Positions 1 through 8,150 of a stretch of 64,000 nucleotides of DNA are shown here, piece after piece. Every line of letters begins with the position of its first letter. The stretch's first letter is position 1. A program made the translations under genes and the position numbers. Source of the DNA: Lachnospiraceae bacterium (GTDB lineage: Bacteria > Bacillota > Clostridia > Lachnospirales > Lachnospiraceae); assembly GCA_910574965.1 (NCBI GenBank), contig CAJTDB010000006.1, positions 1 to 64,000 of the forward strand, in the 5' to 3' direction. A model generated the notes under the pieces. The model was not told the DNA's origin. It did not search any database and saw nothing but the letters and a program-made list of their open reading frames with translations.

Positions 1-39
1 GGAAAACTTTTGAAATCTTCCTTTATAAGGTTTATCCAT
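1..39 (-). CDS. N-terminus of a gene running off the left edge
   Basis: An ATG on the minus strand at 39-37 opens a frame of 13 codons (MDKPYKGRFQKFS) that stays open to the window edge. A purine-rich AGGGGG lies about five bases upstream, a good ribosome-binding site. Too little is visible to name a product. An extended -10-like TGTTAGAAT lies about 20 bases upstream of the ribosome-binding site on the same strand. Confidence 0.45.
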   Translation of the reverse strand, partial: MDKPYKGRFQKFS

Positions 40-153
40 ATGCACCCCCTGTCTGTATTCTAACATAAAGAAAGGAACCTGTTGACAGATTCCTTCAGAT
101 TTTTCTTAAGTTTATGATGTTAGACTAAGCCGGTGGTTCTGACTTTCGGGAAG

Positions 154-182
154 AAAGACAGTCCTAACAGATTGTCTTTTTT
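154..182 (+). terminator. Terminator-like hairpin in the leader before the TetR gene
   Basis: AAGACA pairs with TGTCTT across a 12-base loop and is followed by six T. No plus-strand gene lies upstream inside the window, so it is either the terminator of something read from further left or a leader element. The rest of 40-313 shows no coding sequence I can recognise. Confidence 0.35.
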
Positions 183-313
183 CATGTAAGGATGAGGTCT
201 TTTAATGGGAAAAGCGGAGTATGGTAAAAACTTAATCTAAAAATATTGAAGCAACATGAAGTGGAGGCATCTCATTCAGGCAAATATTTTCCAGATTATT
301 TTAGGTGAAAAAG

Positions 314-342
314 TTGACAGTATTTTTTAAAACTCTTATAAT
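314..342 (+). promoter_or_regulatory. Sigma-A promoter of the TetR gene
   Basis: TTGACA at 314-319 and TATAAT at 337-342 are separated by exactly 17 bases, a consensus vegetative promoter. The imperfect dyad CCTTAA...TATAAGG immediately downstream (about 348-366) could be an autoregulatory TetR operator; that is inference from position. Confidence 0.75.
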
Positions 343-375
343 TAAACCTTAAGTTCAATTATAAGGAGACAGACA

Positions 376-1014
376 ATGGCACGGAGAAAAAAAGAGCCGA
401 AAAGTGTACACAGGGAAAAAATTGCTTCCGCTGCGTCAGTATTGTTCATGGAGAGAGGCATAGCGGCAACCTCTATGGACGATATAGCCAAAGCAGCCGG
501 ATACAGCAAAGCGACTTTATATGTGTATTTTGAGAATAAAGAGGAAATGGTTGGTATCTTAGTGCTGGACAGCATGAAAAAACTTTATCATTACATCGCT
601 TCTGCACTGGAGCAGCAGGAAACCACAAAAGAACAATACAATTTCATTTGTCATGGATTGGTTCAGTATCAGGAAGAATTTCCGTTCTACTTCAAAATGG
701 TATTGGATAAAATCAATATTGATTTTGAGCGCCACGATTATCTTCCCGAAGAAAAAGAAACTTATCAAATAGGGGAAGAAATAAACAAAAAGATAAAGGA
801 ATTTTTAATATCCGGCATAGATAAAGGCGATCTGCGAAGCGATCTGAAAATCATGCCTACTATTTCTGTTTTCTGGGGTATGTTGTCCGGGCTTATTCAG
901 CTTGCAGAAAGTAAAGAAGAATATATTAAAAAAGCAATGGGATTATCAAAAGTCCAGTTTTTAGAACATGGTTTTCATATGTTGTATTGTTCTATTGCAG
1001 ACAGCGGAGAGTGA
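376..1014 (+). CDS. TetR/AcrR family transcriptional regulator
   Basis: A 212-residue protein with an N-terminal TetR-type helix-turn-helix at about residues 10-57: 'AASVLFMERGIAATSMDDIAKAAG' followed by YSKATLYVYFENKEEM. The C-terminal ~150 residues are the variable helical ligand/dimer domain and give no clue to the inducer. The ATG at 376 has an AAGGAG site at the usual distance. The stop lies five bases before the GTG of the FMN-binding remnant, so the two were one transcript. TetR proteins are usually repressors of adjacent genes, which would make the damaged FMN-binding gene its former partner. Confidence 0.9.
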   Translation: MARRKKEPKSVHREKIASAASVLFMERGIAATSMDDIAKAAGYSKATLYVYFENKEEMVGILVLDSMKKLYHYIASALEQQETTKEQYNFICHGLVQYQEEFPFYFKMVLDKINIDFERHDYLPEEKETYQIGEEINKKIKEFLISGIDKGDLRSDLKIMPTISVFWGMLSGLIQLAESKEEYIKKAMGLSKVQFLEHGFHMLYCSIADSGE

Positions 1015-1018
1015 TGAA

Positions 1019-1359
1019 GTGGGAATATCGAAAAAGAGAACAGTATTATTTGTTATCATGCTCCTTTTGCTTGTCGGTTTCGTTTTGGGAATCTTCTACC
1101 TTAAAAGTGTTGCCGACTATAGACAGGCAGTAAGGGGAACTACCTTTGAAGATATAAATATTCCTGATATTCCTGACGGAGTTTATGTTGGTGAATATGA
1201 CGTGGATTTTATATATGCCAAAGTGGAAGTTACCGTGCTAAATGGAGAAATCACAAATATTAACATTTTGGAGCATAGTCAGGCGCAACAAATTCAAGCA
1301 CTGTCATAAAAAAAGCGGTTGAGAACGCTCTGAAAAGCAGGAAATTGACCACTTTTTGA
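1019..1359 (+). pseudogene. FMN-binding domain membrane protein, internally deleted
   Basis: The GTG at 1019 is the likely start because a GGAGAG lies 7 bases upstream and the ATG at 1014 is out of frame. The product begins with a membrane anchor (about residues 9-30) and continues into an FMN-binding domain ('DIPDGVYVGEYDVDF', 'KVEVTVLNGEITNINILEHS'). It then stops at 1307-1309. In another frame immediately after comes STVIKKAVENALKS, the usual C-terminal end of this family, closing at 1357-1359. The missing stretch is where the flavin-attaching S/T-G-A-T motif normally sits, so the covalent FMN site is gone. The gene has therefore lost its middle and shifted frame. Confidence 0.75.
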
Positions 1360-1397
1360 CTTTTTGATCGTATCATATTTTGGGAGAGGAGGTTACT

Positions 1398-2072
1398 ATG
1401 GCATACAAAATACTCATTGTTGATGATGAAAAAATGCTGACAGAGTTATTGTCAAGTCACTTACAGAAGTGTGGATATGAGGCTTTTGTAGCGGAAAATG
1501 CGGAGCAGACAATATCCATGCTGAATGTTTATCCGGATTTGATTCTGCTTGACATCAATATGCCGGAAATAGACGGACTGGAGCTATGTAAAATGATCCG
1601 CCAGAATGTCGTCTGCCCCATTTTGTTTCTGACAGCCCGGATTACGGAACAGGACAAAATAAACGGCTTGCAGGCTGGCGGTGATGATTACATAACCAAG
1701 CCGTTCAGCCTGAAAGAGTTGACTGCAAGAGTGGCGGCTCACCTGCGAAGGGATGAACGAAGCAAGTGTACGCCTAAAATCGTTTCTTCCCAGGGCTTGA
1801 TCGTAAATCTTGCGGAACGTACAATTTTTTATGGGGAAAAGCCGCTGAACCTGTCAAACCGTGAGTTTGACATTGTGGAGTTTCTGATGCGTAACGCCAA
1901 TCAGATATTCGACAGGGAACGGATCTATGAAGCCGTGTGGGGGCTGAATGCCGAAGGAGATAGCGGAGTCATAAAAGAGCATATCCGAAAGATCAGGAAT
2001 AAACTGAAGGAAGCTACAGGCAGGGAATACATCGAAACAGTTTGGGGGATGGGTTACAGATGGAAAAAATGA
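1398..2072 (+). CDS. OmpR/PhoB-family response regulator (VanR-like)
   Basis: A 224-residue response regulator. The receiver domain (about 1-115) has the acidic pair (VDDEK), the phospho-acceptor Asp in LILLDINMPEIDG, the switch Thr (FLTAR) and the Lys in YITKPFS. The C-terminal winged helix (about 128-222) ends with 'REYIETVWGMGYRWKK', typical of the OmpR class. I chose the ATG at 1398 because GAGAGGAGG is well spaced before it; an in-frame TTG at 1380 is less likely. The gene overlaps the downstream kinase by about 13 bases, so the two are translationally coupled partners. Likely target: the lipoprotein/ABC genes downstream. Confidence 0.93.
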   Translation: MAYKILIVDDEKMLTELLSSHLQKCGYEAFVAENAEQTISMLNVYPDLILLDINMPEIDGLELCKMIRQNVVCPILFLTARITEQDKINGLQAGGDDYITKPFSLKELTARVAAHLRRDERSKCTPKIVSSQGLIVNLAERTIFYGEKPLNLSNREFDIVEFLMRNANQIFDRERIYEAVWGLNAEGDSGVIKEHIRKIRNKLKEATGREYIETVWGMGYRWKK

Positions 2073-3340
2073 GAAAACCCAGATCAATGAAAAGAGCTTT
2101 TATCTGTGCGGTAGCTGCTTCAATGTTTCTTGTTTTTGCGGCATCTGTCCTGACGATTTATGGATGCTATCGTATACAGAAAGCGATACTTCCAGATTCT
2201 CAGGAAGTCTGGCTGAATACCCGGACGGTCACAGCGGACGGGAGGGTATTAGAGGGAGGGCAGAGGGTTATCCTTGACGAACCTGCCCAGGTGGGTATGA
2301 TCGTTCCTACCGGAGTGGATATAGCTCTGGAAAATACAGAATTCATAATAGAGAAAATCGAGTCCAGCTTTTCAACACTTCGCCCAAAGCAAAAGTTTGT
2401 ATACAGAATGGCAGGCATTTCTATGGTGATGTTTCCTTTTATCTATTCCATTATAGGTATCATGCTGTGCGCATGGTGGTTTTACAGGAAAGAACTGTCA
2501 CCGCCCATTCAGGTTCTTGCCGATGCGACAAGACATATCCGGGAGCAAGACCTTGATTTTATGGTTGATTATAGCAGGAATGATGAATTAGGAAGGCTCT
2601 GCACCGCTTTTGAAGAAATGCGGCAGGCGCTCTATGATAACAACCGTCAGCTATGGAACATGATTGAGCAGCGCAGAATCCTGCAGGCATCCGTGGCACA
2701 TGACCTTAGAAATCCCATTGCGATTGTTGAGGGATATGTGGAATATATGCAGCAGTGCCTGGCAGATGGAAATCTGAATGACGAAGAATTGCGGCATACA
2801 CTGTCTAACCTTGCGGTAACGGCAAAACGGCTTGAACATTATACAGATTATATCCGTGACCTGAATGCGATTGAAGAAACGGAAACAAAGTATTCCGTAG
2901 TTCAATTACCGGACTTTTTAAGAAGGGCTACGGAAAGTCTTTCGTTTTCTGCCAAACAGCATAGCCTGGAGATTGCATACCATTCCACCATATCCGAATG
3001 CCAGGTGAAATTAGACGAGCAGATCTTTTACCGTATTGTTGAGAATATCTTTTCTAATGCCATTCGATATGCCAAAAGCAAGGTGAATTTTGGGTACTCC
3101 CTTACCGATGGTATGCTTATGATAACCATATCAGACGATGGCAAAGGTTTTTCAAGGGCAATGCTCCGTAAAAAGAACACCTTTCTTTATTCTGAGGATA
3201 AAACGGGAGAACATATGGGCCTGGGATTGGCTACAAGCCGTGTCCTTAGCCAGAAACATGGCGGAAGTTTAGAACTTTCAAATATTGCTCCCAGTGGAGC
3301 TTGTGTAACAATTAAACTTGCAGTCAATAAAGTGGGTTGA
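2060..3340 (+). CDS. Sensor histidine kinase (VanS-like), partner of the upstream regulator
   Basis: About 426 residues. Two membrane segments near residues 14-35 and 135-155 flank an extracytoplasmic loop of ~100 residues. These are followed by a HAMP-like linker (PIQVLADATRHIREQDLDF), the HisKA box with phospho-accepting His (ASVAHDLRNPIAIVEGY), and a catalytic ATPase domain with N box (NIFSNAIRYAK), G1 (DDGKGF) and G2 (GLGLATSRVLSQKHGG). The start is either ATG 2060 or ATG 2069, both overlapping the regulator stop; I use the first. The position and domain order fit an envelope-stress or antimicrobial-sensing kinase for the adjacent ABC genes, which is inference. Confidence 0.92.
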   Translation: MEKMRKPRSMKRAFICAVAASMFLVFAASVLTIYGCYRIQKAILPDSQEVWLNTRTVTADGRVLEGGQRVILDEPAQVGMIVPTGVDIALENTEFIIEKIESSFSTLRPKQKFVYRMAGISMVMFPFIYSIIGIMLCAWWFYRKELSPPIQVLADATRHIREQDLDFMVDYSRNDELGRLCTAFEEMRQALYDNNRQLWNMIEQRRILQASVAHDLRNPIAIVEGYVEYMQQCLADGNLNDEELRHTLSNLAVTAKRLEHYTDYIRDLNAIEETETKYSVVQLPDFLRRATESLSFSAKQHSLEIAYHSTISECQVKLDEQIFYRIVENIFSNAIRYAKSKVNFGYSLTDGMLMITISDDGKGFSRAMLRKKNTFLYSEDKTGEHMGLGLATSRVLSQKHGGSLELSNIAPSGACVTIKLAVNKVG

Positions 3341-3440
3341 TACTTTGGCTTATCTTGAAAAAGCGGGCTTTCAGTATGAAGGTACTTTAAGAAGTAATGC
3401 CGTAAAGAATGGTAAAGTTATTGATATGAGTTTGCCTGGC
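3341..3440 (+). pseudogene. GNAT acetyltransferase C-terminal remnant
   Basis: The stretch encodes LEKAGFQYEGTLRSNAVKNG followed by KVIDMSL, which matches the conserved end of RimJ/RimL-type N-acetyltransferases ('LEKLGFxxEGxLR...GxxxDxxxY'). No upstream acetyltransferase sequence is present. It begins right after the kinase stop, as if the 5' part was deleted. Downstream, AGAGCCAACA (about 3453) pairs perfectly with TGTTGGCTCT (about 3491), a stem that lacks a T tract. Confidence 0.55.
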
Positions 3441-3633
3441 AGAATAACTACGCCAAGAGCCAACAGACTTGTGAGAAATTACAGTTTGTTGGCTCTCTTT
3501 ATGCAAAGAACGAAGCTGTTTCATTTTATCGTCTGAAAAGCGATAATACCGCAAACTTTTTTCTATTCCTTGACCATATTTTGACTTTTGGTTTTTATAA
3601 TGAAAGTCGAATCAAAAACAAGGAGGATAGAAC

Positions 3634-4671
3634 ATGCGAAAGCGATTCTTATCATTAGCTGTGATTTTTGTTTTGCCCTTTGCTGTGGCGGCATGCGGAA
3701 ATTATAACATTGCGGACGAGAATGCCCCGCCGCAAAATGTAGAAGAAGACCCATTCGCCGGAGTGCAGGAGGACGGAGATTTAGGGTTTCTCAGCCATGG
3801 GGAAGCCAGTCCTGCCAGAGCGGATGACCAGAGTGTTTTGCCGTATGAGTATCATGGCGGAGAATTTGTCCTGGACTATCAGTTTTCATCAGAGGGGAAA
3901 TTGGACAGCATTGGCTTCCTGCTTTTTTTGGACGGAAAGCCGCAAGCCTATAAGGTGAACGGCGCGGGGGCGGAATACGAGTATCTCCACTGTTTCCGGA
4001 CATCAGAAAAGCACGAAGAGAAATTTTCCTTTGTATTCACACCGGACACAGGGAGAAAGGACGATACCCTGAATATGACGGTCGTGAGCGTCACCAGGCC
4101 CGATTTCCAGCCTGATATGAAAGAAACCTCAAGCTATGGCTGGTATCATCAGAGCTTTGAAAGAGTGCTGAAACTGCATTTTAATGAGGATGCTCCGGAA
4201 AATGGCAGCATTAATGGAGAAAGTATAACTGCTTTTCGTGATGTCAGCATTTCAGAGGAAAAAATCACGTCTTCTTTTATTGAGAATGAGCTTGTGAGAG
4301 CAGGATGGAATGGCGTTACGATGGATACCCTGGATAACAGTGTCTATTGGACGCTTATCTATGACGGCGAGATGGTGTATGACAATATCAACCTTACTGG
4401 GAAAGATACGCTTACTGTGCGCTACACCCTTTGTGGAACGCCAGGCGCAAGATATGGCATATCATTTTTCTTAAATCATAAGCCTATATCTTTTGAGGGA
4501 GCGGTTTCCTGTGATGTCACATTAAGCAAAGGAAATGTGTGGATCATTGAAGCAACCATAGATACCGCTAAGCTGGATGGCTTCCATACTTTTTATGCGA
4601 CAGCCGTCGCAGCGGACGAAAATTCAGTTACAAGTAAAACCGGTTCAATTTTATTATACAAGGAGGACTAA
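3634..4671 (+). CDS. Secreted lipoprotein of unknown function
   Basis: A 345-residue protein with a lipoprotein signal peptide: positively charged MRKR, a hydrophobic core and the lipobox VAAC with Cys near residue 21. It should be anchored on the outer face of the membrane. The mature part is acidic near the N-terminus and beta-strand rich, and I recognise no catalytic motif. A strong AAGGAGG precedes the ATG at 3634. One base separates its stop from the start of the next lipoprotein gene, so they are cotranscribed. Placed between a two-component system and an ABC transporter, it may capture or sense an extracellular ligand; that role is inferred from context only. Confidence 0.8.
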   Translation: MRKRFLSLAVIFVLPFAVAACGNYNIADENAPPQNVEEDPFAGVQEDGDLGFLSHGEASPARADDQSVLPYEYHGGEFVLDYQFSSEGKLDSIGFLLFLDGKPQAYKVNGAGAEYEYLHCFRTSEKHEEKFSFVFTPDTGRKDDTLNMTVVSVTRPDFQPDMKETSSYGWYHQSFERVLKLHFNEDAPENGSINGESITAFRDVSISEEKITSSFIENELVRAGWNGVTMDTLDNSVYWTLIYDGEMVYDNINLTGKDTLTVRYTLCGTPGARYGISFFLNHKPISFEGAVSCDVTLSKGNVWIIEATIDTAKLDGFHTFYATAVAADENSVTSKTGSILLYKED

Positions 4672-4672
4672 A

Positions 4673-5938
4673 ATGAAAACAAAATGGATGTGTATGATAC
4701 TTATGCTTGCTTTGGCTCTTAATCTGTCGGCCTGCGGAAGCAGACAGGAGAATGGGAACCGTTCTGAAAATGGAACCATAAACATGGAACCGCAATCTGA
4801 AGAAGATGATTCGTCGGAAAATGCAGGAAATGAAAGCAGCGAAATGAACGTGATGGATCTGCAGGATAACGGCACGGATAAAAATATGATGGCGGTCAGT
4901 AGCTTCAAGGATTCCGCTTTTTCAGGAAAGGTCAGCGGCTGCTATTATGCCGATGGAAACCGGATTATCGTTGCGGCGGATCAGCTTTATCTTTACGATA
5001 TAGGGAAAGGCGAAACAATCGCGAGTGCGGATATTTCTATGGAAAACTTATATGTACAGACCTTTACAGACGGCTACTTTGCTGTGGGCCAGGGAAAGGC
5101 TGGCGGCGGAGGCAGCAACGGTTCATTTGCTACATCAGAAAGCGATGGTATCAATGGATACATACTGAATAAGGACTTTGCTATTCAGGATACCATTTCC
5201 TTTAGCGGATTATTAAGTGACGATTTTATTTTGCAGATCACAGGGATCGCTATTTCACAGGACGGAAAACAAGTTGCTTTCGGCGGACTTCAGGGGCTTT
5301 ACCTTTATGATGTTTCTTCCCGGAAAGTTCGTACCATTCTGAACTATTCCGAAGAAGGCACGACAGGTAATATGCAGATTGCAACCATGGACAGCCTTAC
5401 CTTTACGGGGAACAACACTTTAGTCTATGTAGGTATGGCTACAGATACCTCCGTTGGCGGGGATGGGGTCAGTGTTTATGGTACAGTATCCACTGACAGC
5501 GCAAATTTCACGATTACCAAAAAAGGGGATTACAAGATAGATACGGAAGAAGTGCAAAAGGGCGGAAATCTGCTTATTATGCCCCAGAGCTTTGACGAAA
5601 ATAATGGGACCCTGCTGATGCTTGATACCATATCCAATATAGAAAATGCGATGTCGTTCTCAAGCCGCAGTGAGGGAAAAGACGGTGTATACTGCTCTGG
5701 GCAGGGAAAATATGTGGCTACTGCTATTTTGGAGGAAAGCAGTGTTACGATCAACATTTATGATACGGCATCGGGAAAAAGTATCCATACGGAAACCGTT
5801 CAGGACAGCAACAGTACCTATTTTCTGCGTGTTCCGCAGATTTTGATTTTGGATGAATCCGGCACCTGTATCGTTGTGCTTGGACGGGGGATTGACGAGG
5901 TAAACACATTGATCACAACCTTTGGCTTTGCGGAGTAA
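4673..5938 (+). CDS. Secreted lipoprotein with beta-propeller-like repeats
   Basis: About 421 residues starting at ATG 4673, chosen because AAGGAGG sits just upstream and a lipoprotein signal (LALNLSACGS) follows immediately. A Ser/Glu/Asn-rich spacer (residues ~20-65) leads into a domain of repeated strands such as 'YADGNRIIVAADQLYLYDIG' and 'AISQDGKQVAFGG', then LQGLYLYDVSS. This pattern is characteristic of WD40/YVTN-like beta propellers. The protein probably displays a binding or scaffolding propeller at the cell surface. It shares the operon with the ABC ATPase (6 bases downstream) and resembles in style the C-terminal half of the fusion protein at 8151-10160. Confidence 0.8.
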   Translation: MKTKWMCMILMLALALNLSACGSRQENGNRSENGTINMEPQSEEDDSSENAGNESSEMNVMDLQDNGTDKNMMAVSSFKDSAFSGKVSGCYYADGNRIIVAADQLYLYDIGKGETIASADISMENLYVQTFTDGYFAVGQGKAGGGGSNGSFATSESDGINGYILNKDFAIQDTISFSGLLSDDFILQITGIAISQDGKQVAFGGLQGLYLYDVSSRKVRTILNYSEEGTTGNMQIATMDSLTFTGNNTLVYVGMATDTSVGGDGVSVYGTVSTDSANFTITKKGDYKIDTEEVQKGGNLLIMPQSFDENNGTLLMLDTISNIENAMSFSSRSEGKDGVYCSGQGKYVATAILEESSVTINIYDTASGKSIHTETVQDSNSTYFLRVPQILILDESGTCIVVLGRGIDEVNTLITTFGFAE

Positions 5939-5944
5939 TTCTTG

Positions 5945-6808
5945 ATGAAAATATCATTACGAAATGTTTCAAAGCAGTATAAGGGCAAGTATGCCCTGAA
6001 GGATTTTTCTACGGAACTTACGGAGGGTGTTTATGGGCTTTTGGGCGCTAACGGTGCGGGAAAGACGACACTGATCAATATATTTGTGGGTATTTTGGGA
6101 AGCGATGGCGGAACGGTTTTGATTGACGGACAGGATGCAGGAACATTGGGTAAGGACTTCCTGTCAAAAATCGGATATATGCCCCAATATCCTATCTTCT
6201 ACCGGGATTTTACAGTGATGGATTTTCTGTTGTATATGTGTGCGCTGAAAGGAATCCCTGACGAACAGGGAAAAAAACGTGCTTTGGAGCTTCTGGGCAT
6301 TGTCAATCTTTTAGATGCGAAAGAGAAAAAGATTGGCGCTCTTTCCGGCGGTATGCGGCAGAGGGTCGGTATTGTCCAGGCAATGCTGGGCGATCCTGAA
6401 ATTCTTATTTTGGACGAGCCGACAGCAGGGCTTGATCCCAGTGAACGTATCCGTTTCCGCAACCTGATCTCAAAATTCGCACGGGGTCGGACAATTTTGC
6501 TGGCCACCCATATCGTTTCCGATGTGGAGTGTATCGCAAAGGAGATTATGATCTTAAAGGAAGGCTCCTTAATAACCCAGGGGTCTACCGACACATTAGA
6601 ACAGAATATTTATGGGAAAGTGTGGGAGGTGACAGTAAACGGGGAAGATGCTGCCAGACTTGGCAGCCAATATTATGTCAGCAATATGAAACAGCAGGGG
6701 GAACGCTTTTTAGTGAGAATCGTAAGCGATATGCTGCCTGCTTCAGACGCAGTAAAGGTCTCCCCTAACCTGGAAGATGTATTTCTGTATTACTTCCGTG
6801 GGCAATGA
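5945..6808 (+). CDS. ABC transporter ATP-binding protein
   Basis: A 287-residue ATPase with Walker A (GANGAGKTT), Q-loop (MPQYPIFY), signature LSGGMRQR, Walker B (ILILDEPTAGLD) and the switch His (LLATHIVSDVE). The C-terminal ~60 residues form an accessory region seen in NatA/CcmA-type ATPases serving membrane-embedded exporters. The ATG at 5945 is preferred over the TTG at 5942. It should power the two permeases encoded immediately downstream (18 bases to the first). Transport direction is probably outward or lipid-directed, because no solute-receptor of the importer type is nearby. Confidence 0.92.
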   Translation: MKISLRNVSKQYKGKYALKDFSTELTEGVYGLLGANGAGKTTLINIFVGILGSDGGTVLIDGQDAGTLGKDFLSKIGYMPQYPIFYRDFTVMDFLLYMCALKGIPDEQGKKRALELLGIVNLLDAKEKKIGALSGGMRQRVGIVQAMLGDPEILILDEPTAGLDPSERIRFRNLISKFARGRTILLATHIVSDVECIAKEIMILKEGSLITQGSTDTLEQNIYGKVWEVTVNGEDAARLGSQYYVSNMKQQGERFLVRIVSDMLPASDAVKVSPNLEDVFLYYFRGQ

Positions 6809-6825
6809 GTTAAGGGAGAGATAAC

Positions 6826-8034
6826 ATGACACGCTTAATTAAATATGAATTTTACAAACTATTCTGCAAGCCGTCAATCCTTGTTGTACTCATATTGTTC
6901 AGTGCAATGAACCTGTTCAAAATAAACAGCGAATTCCACTCGTATTCCTACCTGGCGGACGGAAATGACAGCCGCAGTTGGAACCGCGTGTATTGGCAGC
7001 TTTATGAGGATTACAGAGGGGAGATCACTGCTGAAAAAATCAATCATCTTCTTTCCATATATCAGCCGTTAGCAGACGCTACGGCTGATATGACAGCAAG
7101 CACAGCCAAAGACAATCCGGATATGATGACGGGGAATATATACAGTGACCGGAATATCCTGGAAAAATACTATGTGGAGCCTATGGAATATTTCTATCAT
7201 TATCAGACTTATGCGCTTCAAGTGGCAGAGAGGGCAAAGGAAAATGCCGCTGTTTACAAAGAACGGGGGCAGACTTATGAAGCACGTAAAAACAGTGTGA
7301 TCTATCACCTTTATTCCGGGCGGAGCATAAAAGTCTTTGCCTATGAGGAAATGTATAACTATTATCTGAACTATGATTTTTCTGGCATATTGGTTTTATT
7401 TCTTTGTCTGTACGGGGTTGTCAGTACCTTTGTCTGCGAAAAGGAAACACAGATGGATATGCTGCTGCTGACAAATCCGGGCGGCGGTAAAAAGACCACA
7501 TTTGCTAAAATTGCTGCGGCTTCTTTGTTTGTAATCAGTGTGGCCATATGGTTTTCTGCTGTGGATTATATTGGTTTTGCGTATTTCTTCGGAACGACAC
7601 AAGGAGGGGATCTTCCGCTGTATGCTGTCAGCAATTTCAGCACGGCTGCGGTAAACTGTAATTTATGGCAATATGCGATTCTGTCCGCAGTGATAAGGGC
7701 AGTCGGCGTATGGACGATGAGCATGGTGTTTCTATTGATTTCCATGTTTGGGCGTAATGCCCTTATTCCGTTTGTCGCTGATTTCGGAGCAGCTCTGTGT
7801 TTTATTATTACAGGTGCGTCACAAAGTTGTTTCAGTAATACCTGGCTCAAAATCATAAACCCGTATTCGCTGCTTGCTAACCGCATATTATTTGGCAAGA
7901 CCGAGTTTATTGGTTTTGCAGGATATCCGGTACAGAGTTTCCAGGCAGCAATTATTTTTGCCATAACCGTAGGGGTGGTTTCCATAACGGCAATGATGAT
8001 GCTTTCTAAAAGGAACTCTTATTGCCGGAATTAG
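6826..8034 (+). CDS. ABC transporter permease (ABC-2-like)
   Basis: A 402-residue membrane protein. A first transmembrane helix near residues 15-30 is followed by a large, mostly extracytoplasmic region (~residues 35-180) and then five or more helices to the C-terminus. This is the layout of ABC-2/antibiotic-export permeases with a long first loop. GGGAGA lies before the ATG at 6826. It follows the ATPase by 17 bases and presumably pairs with the permease at 8151, forming a heterodimeric channel. The substrate cannot be inferred from sequence. Confidence 0.85.
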   Translation: MTRLIKYEFYKLFCKPSILVVLILFSAMNLFKINSEFHSYSYLADGNDSRSWNRVYWQLYEDYRGEITAEKINHLLSIYQPLADATADMTASTAKDNPDMMTGNIYSDRNILEKYYVEPMEYFYHYQTYALQVAERAKENAAVYKERGQTYEARKNSVIYHLYSGRSIKVFAYEEMYNYYLNYDFSGILVLFLCLYGVVSTFVCEKETQMDMLLLTNPGGGKKTTFAKIAAASLFVISVAIWFSAVDYIGFAYFFGTTQGGDLPLYAVSNFSTAAVNCNLWQYAILSAVIRAVGVWTMSMVFLLISMFGRNALIPFVADFGAALCFIITGASQSCFSNTWLKIINPYSLLANRILFGKTEFIGFAGYPVQSFQAAIIFAITVGVVSITAMMMLSKRNSYCRN

Positions 8035-8128
8035 TAATATCCCGCACTGTGCACAAATCGATTTTCAGACACACGTACTTTGTGGCTGGAAATTGATTTA
8101 GGAAAAGATGTACAGGAAGGGATATTAC
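8033..8128. repeat. Long imperfect inverted repeat between the two permease genes
   Basis: TAATATCCC (starting at the end of the upstream gene) and GGGATATTA (about 8120-8128) form the outer arms. Nested inside, AAATCGATTTTCAG plus CACA pair with TGTG plus CTGGAAATTGATTT around a short CGTACT loop. The whole can fold into a single interrupted hairpin immediately before the fusion gene. It may be a small MITE-like insertion, an mRNA processing/attenuation element, or both. Confidence 0.5.
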
Positions 8129-8150
8129 GGGACTTTCATTGGAGGATAAA

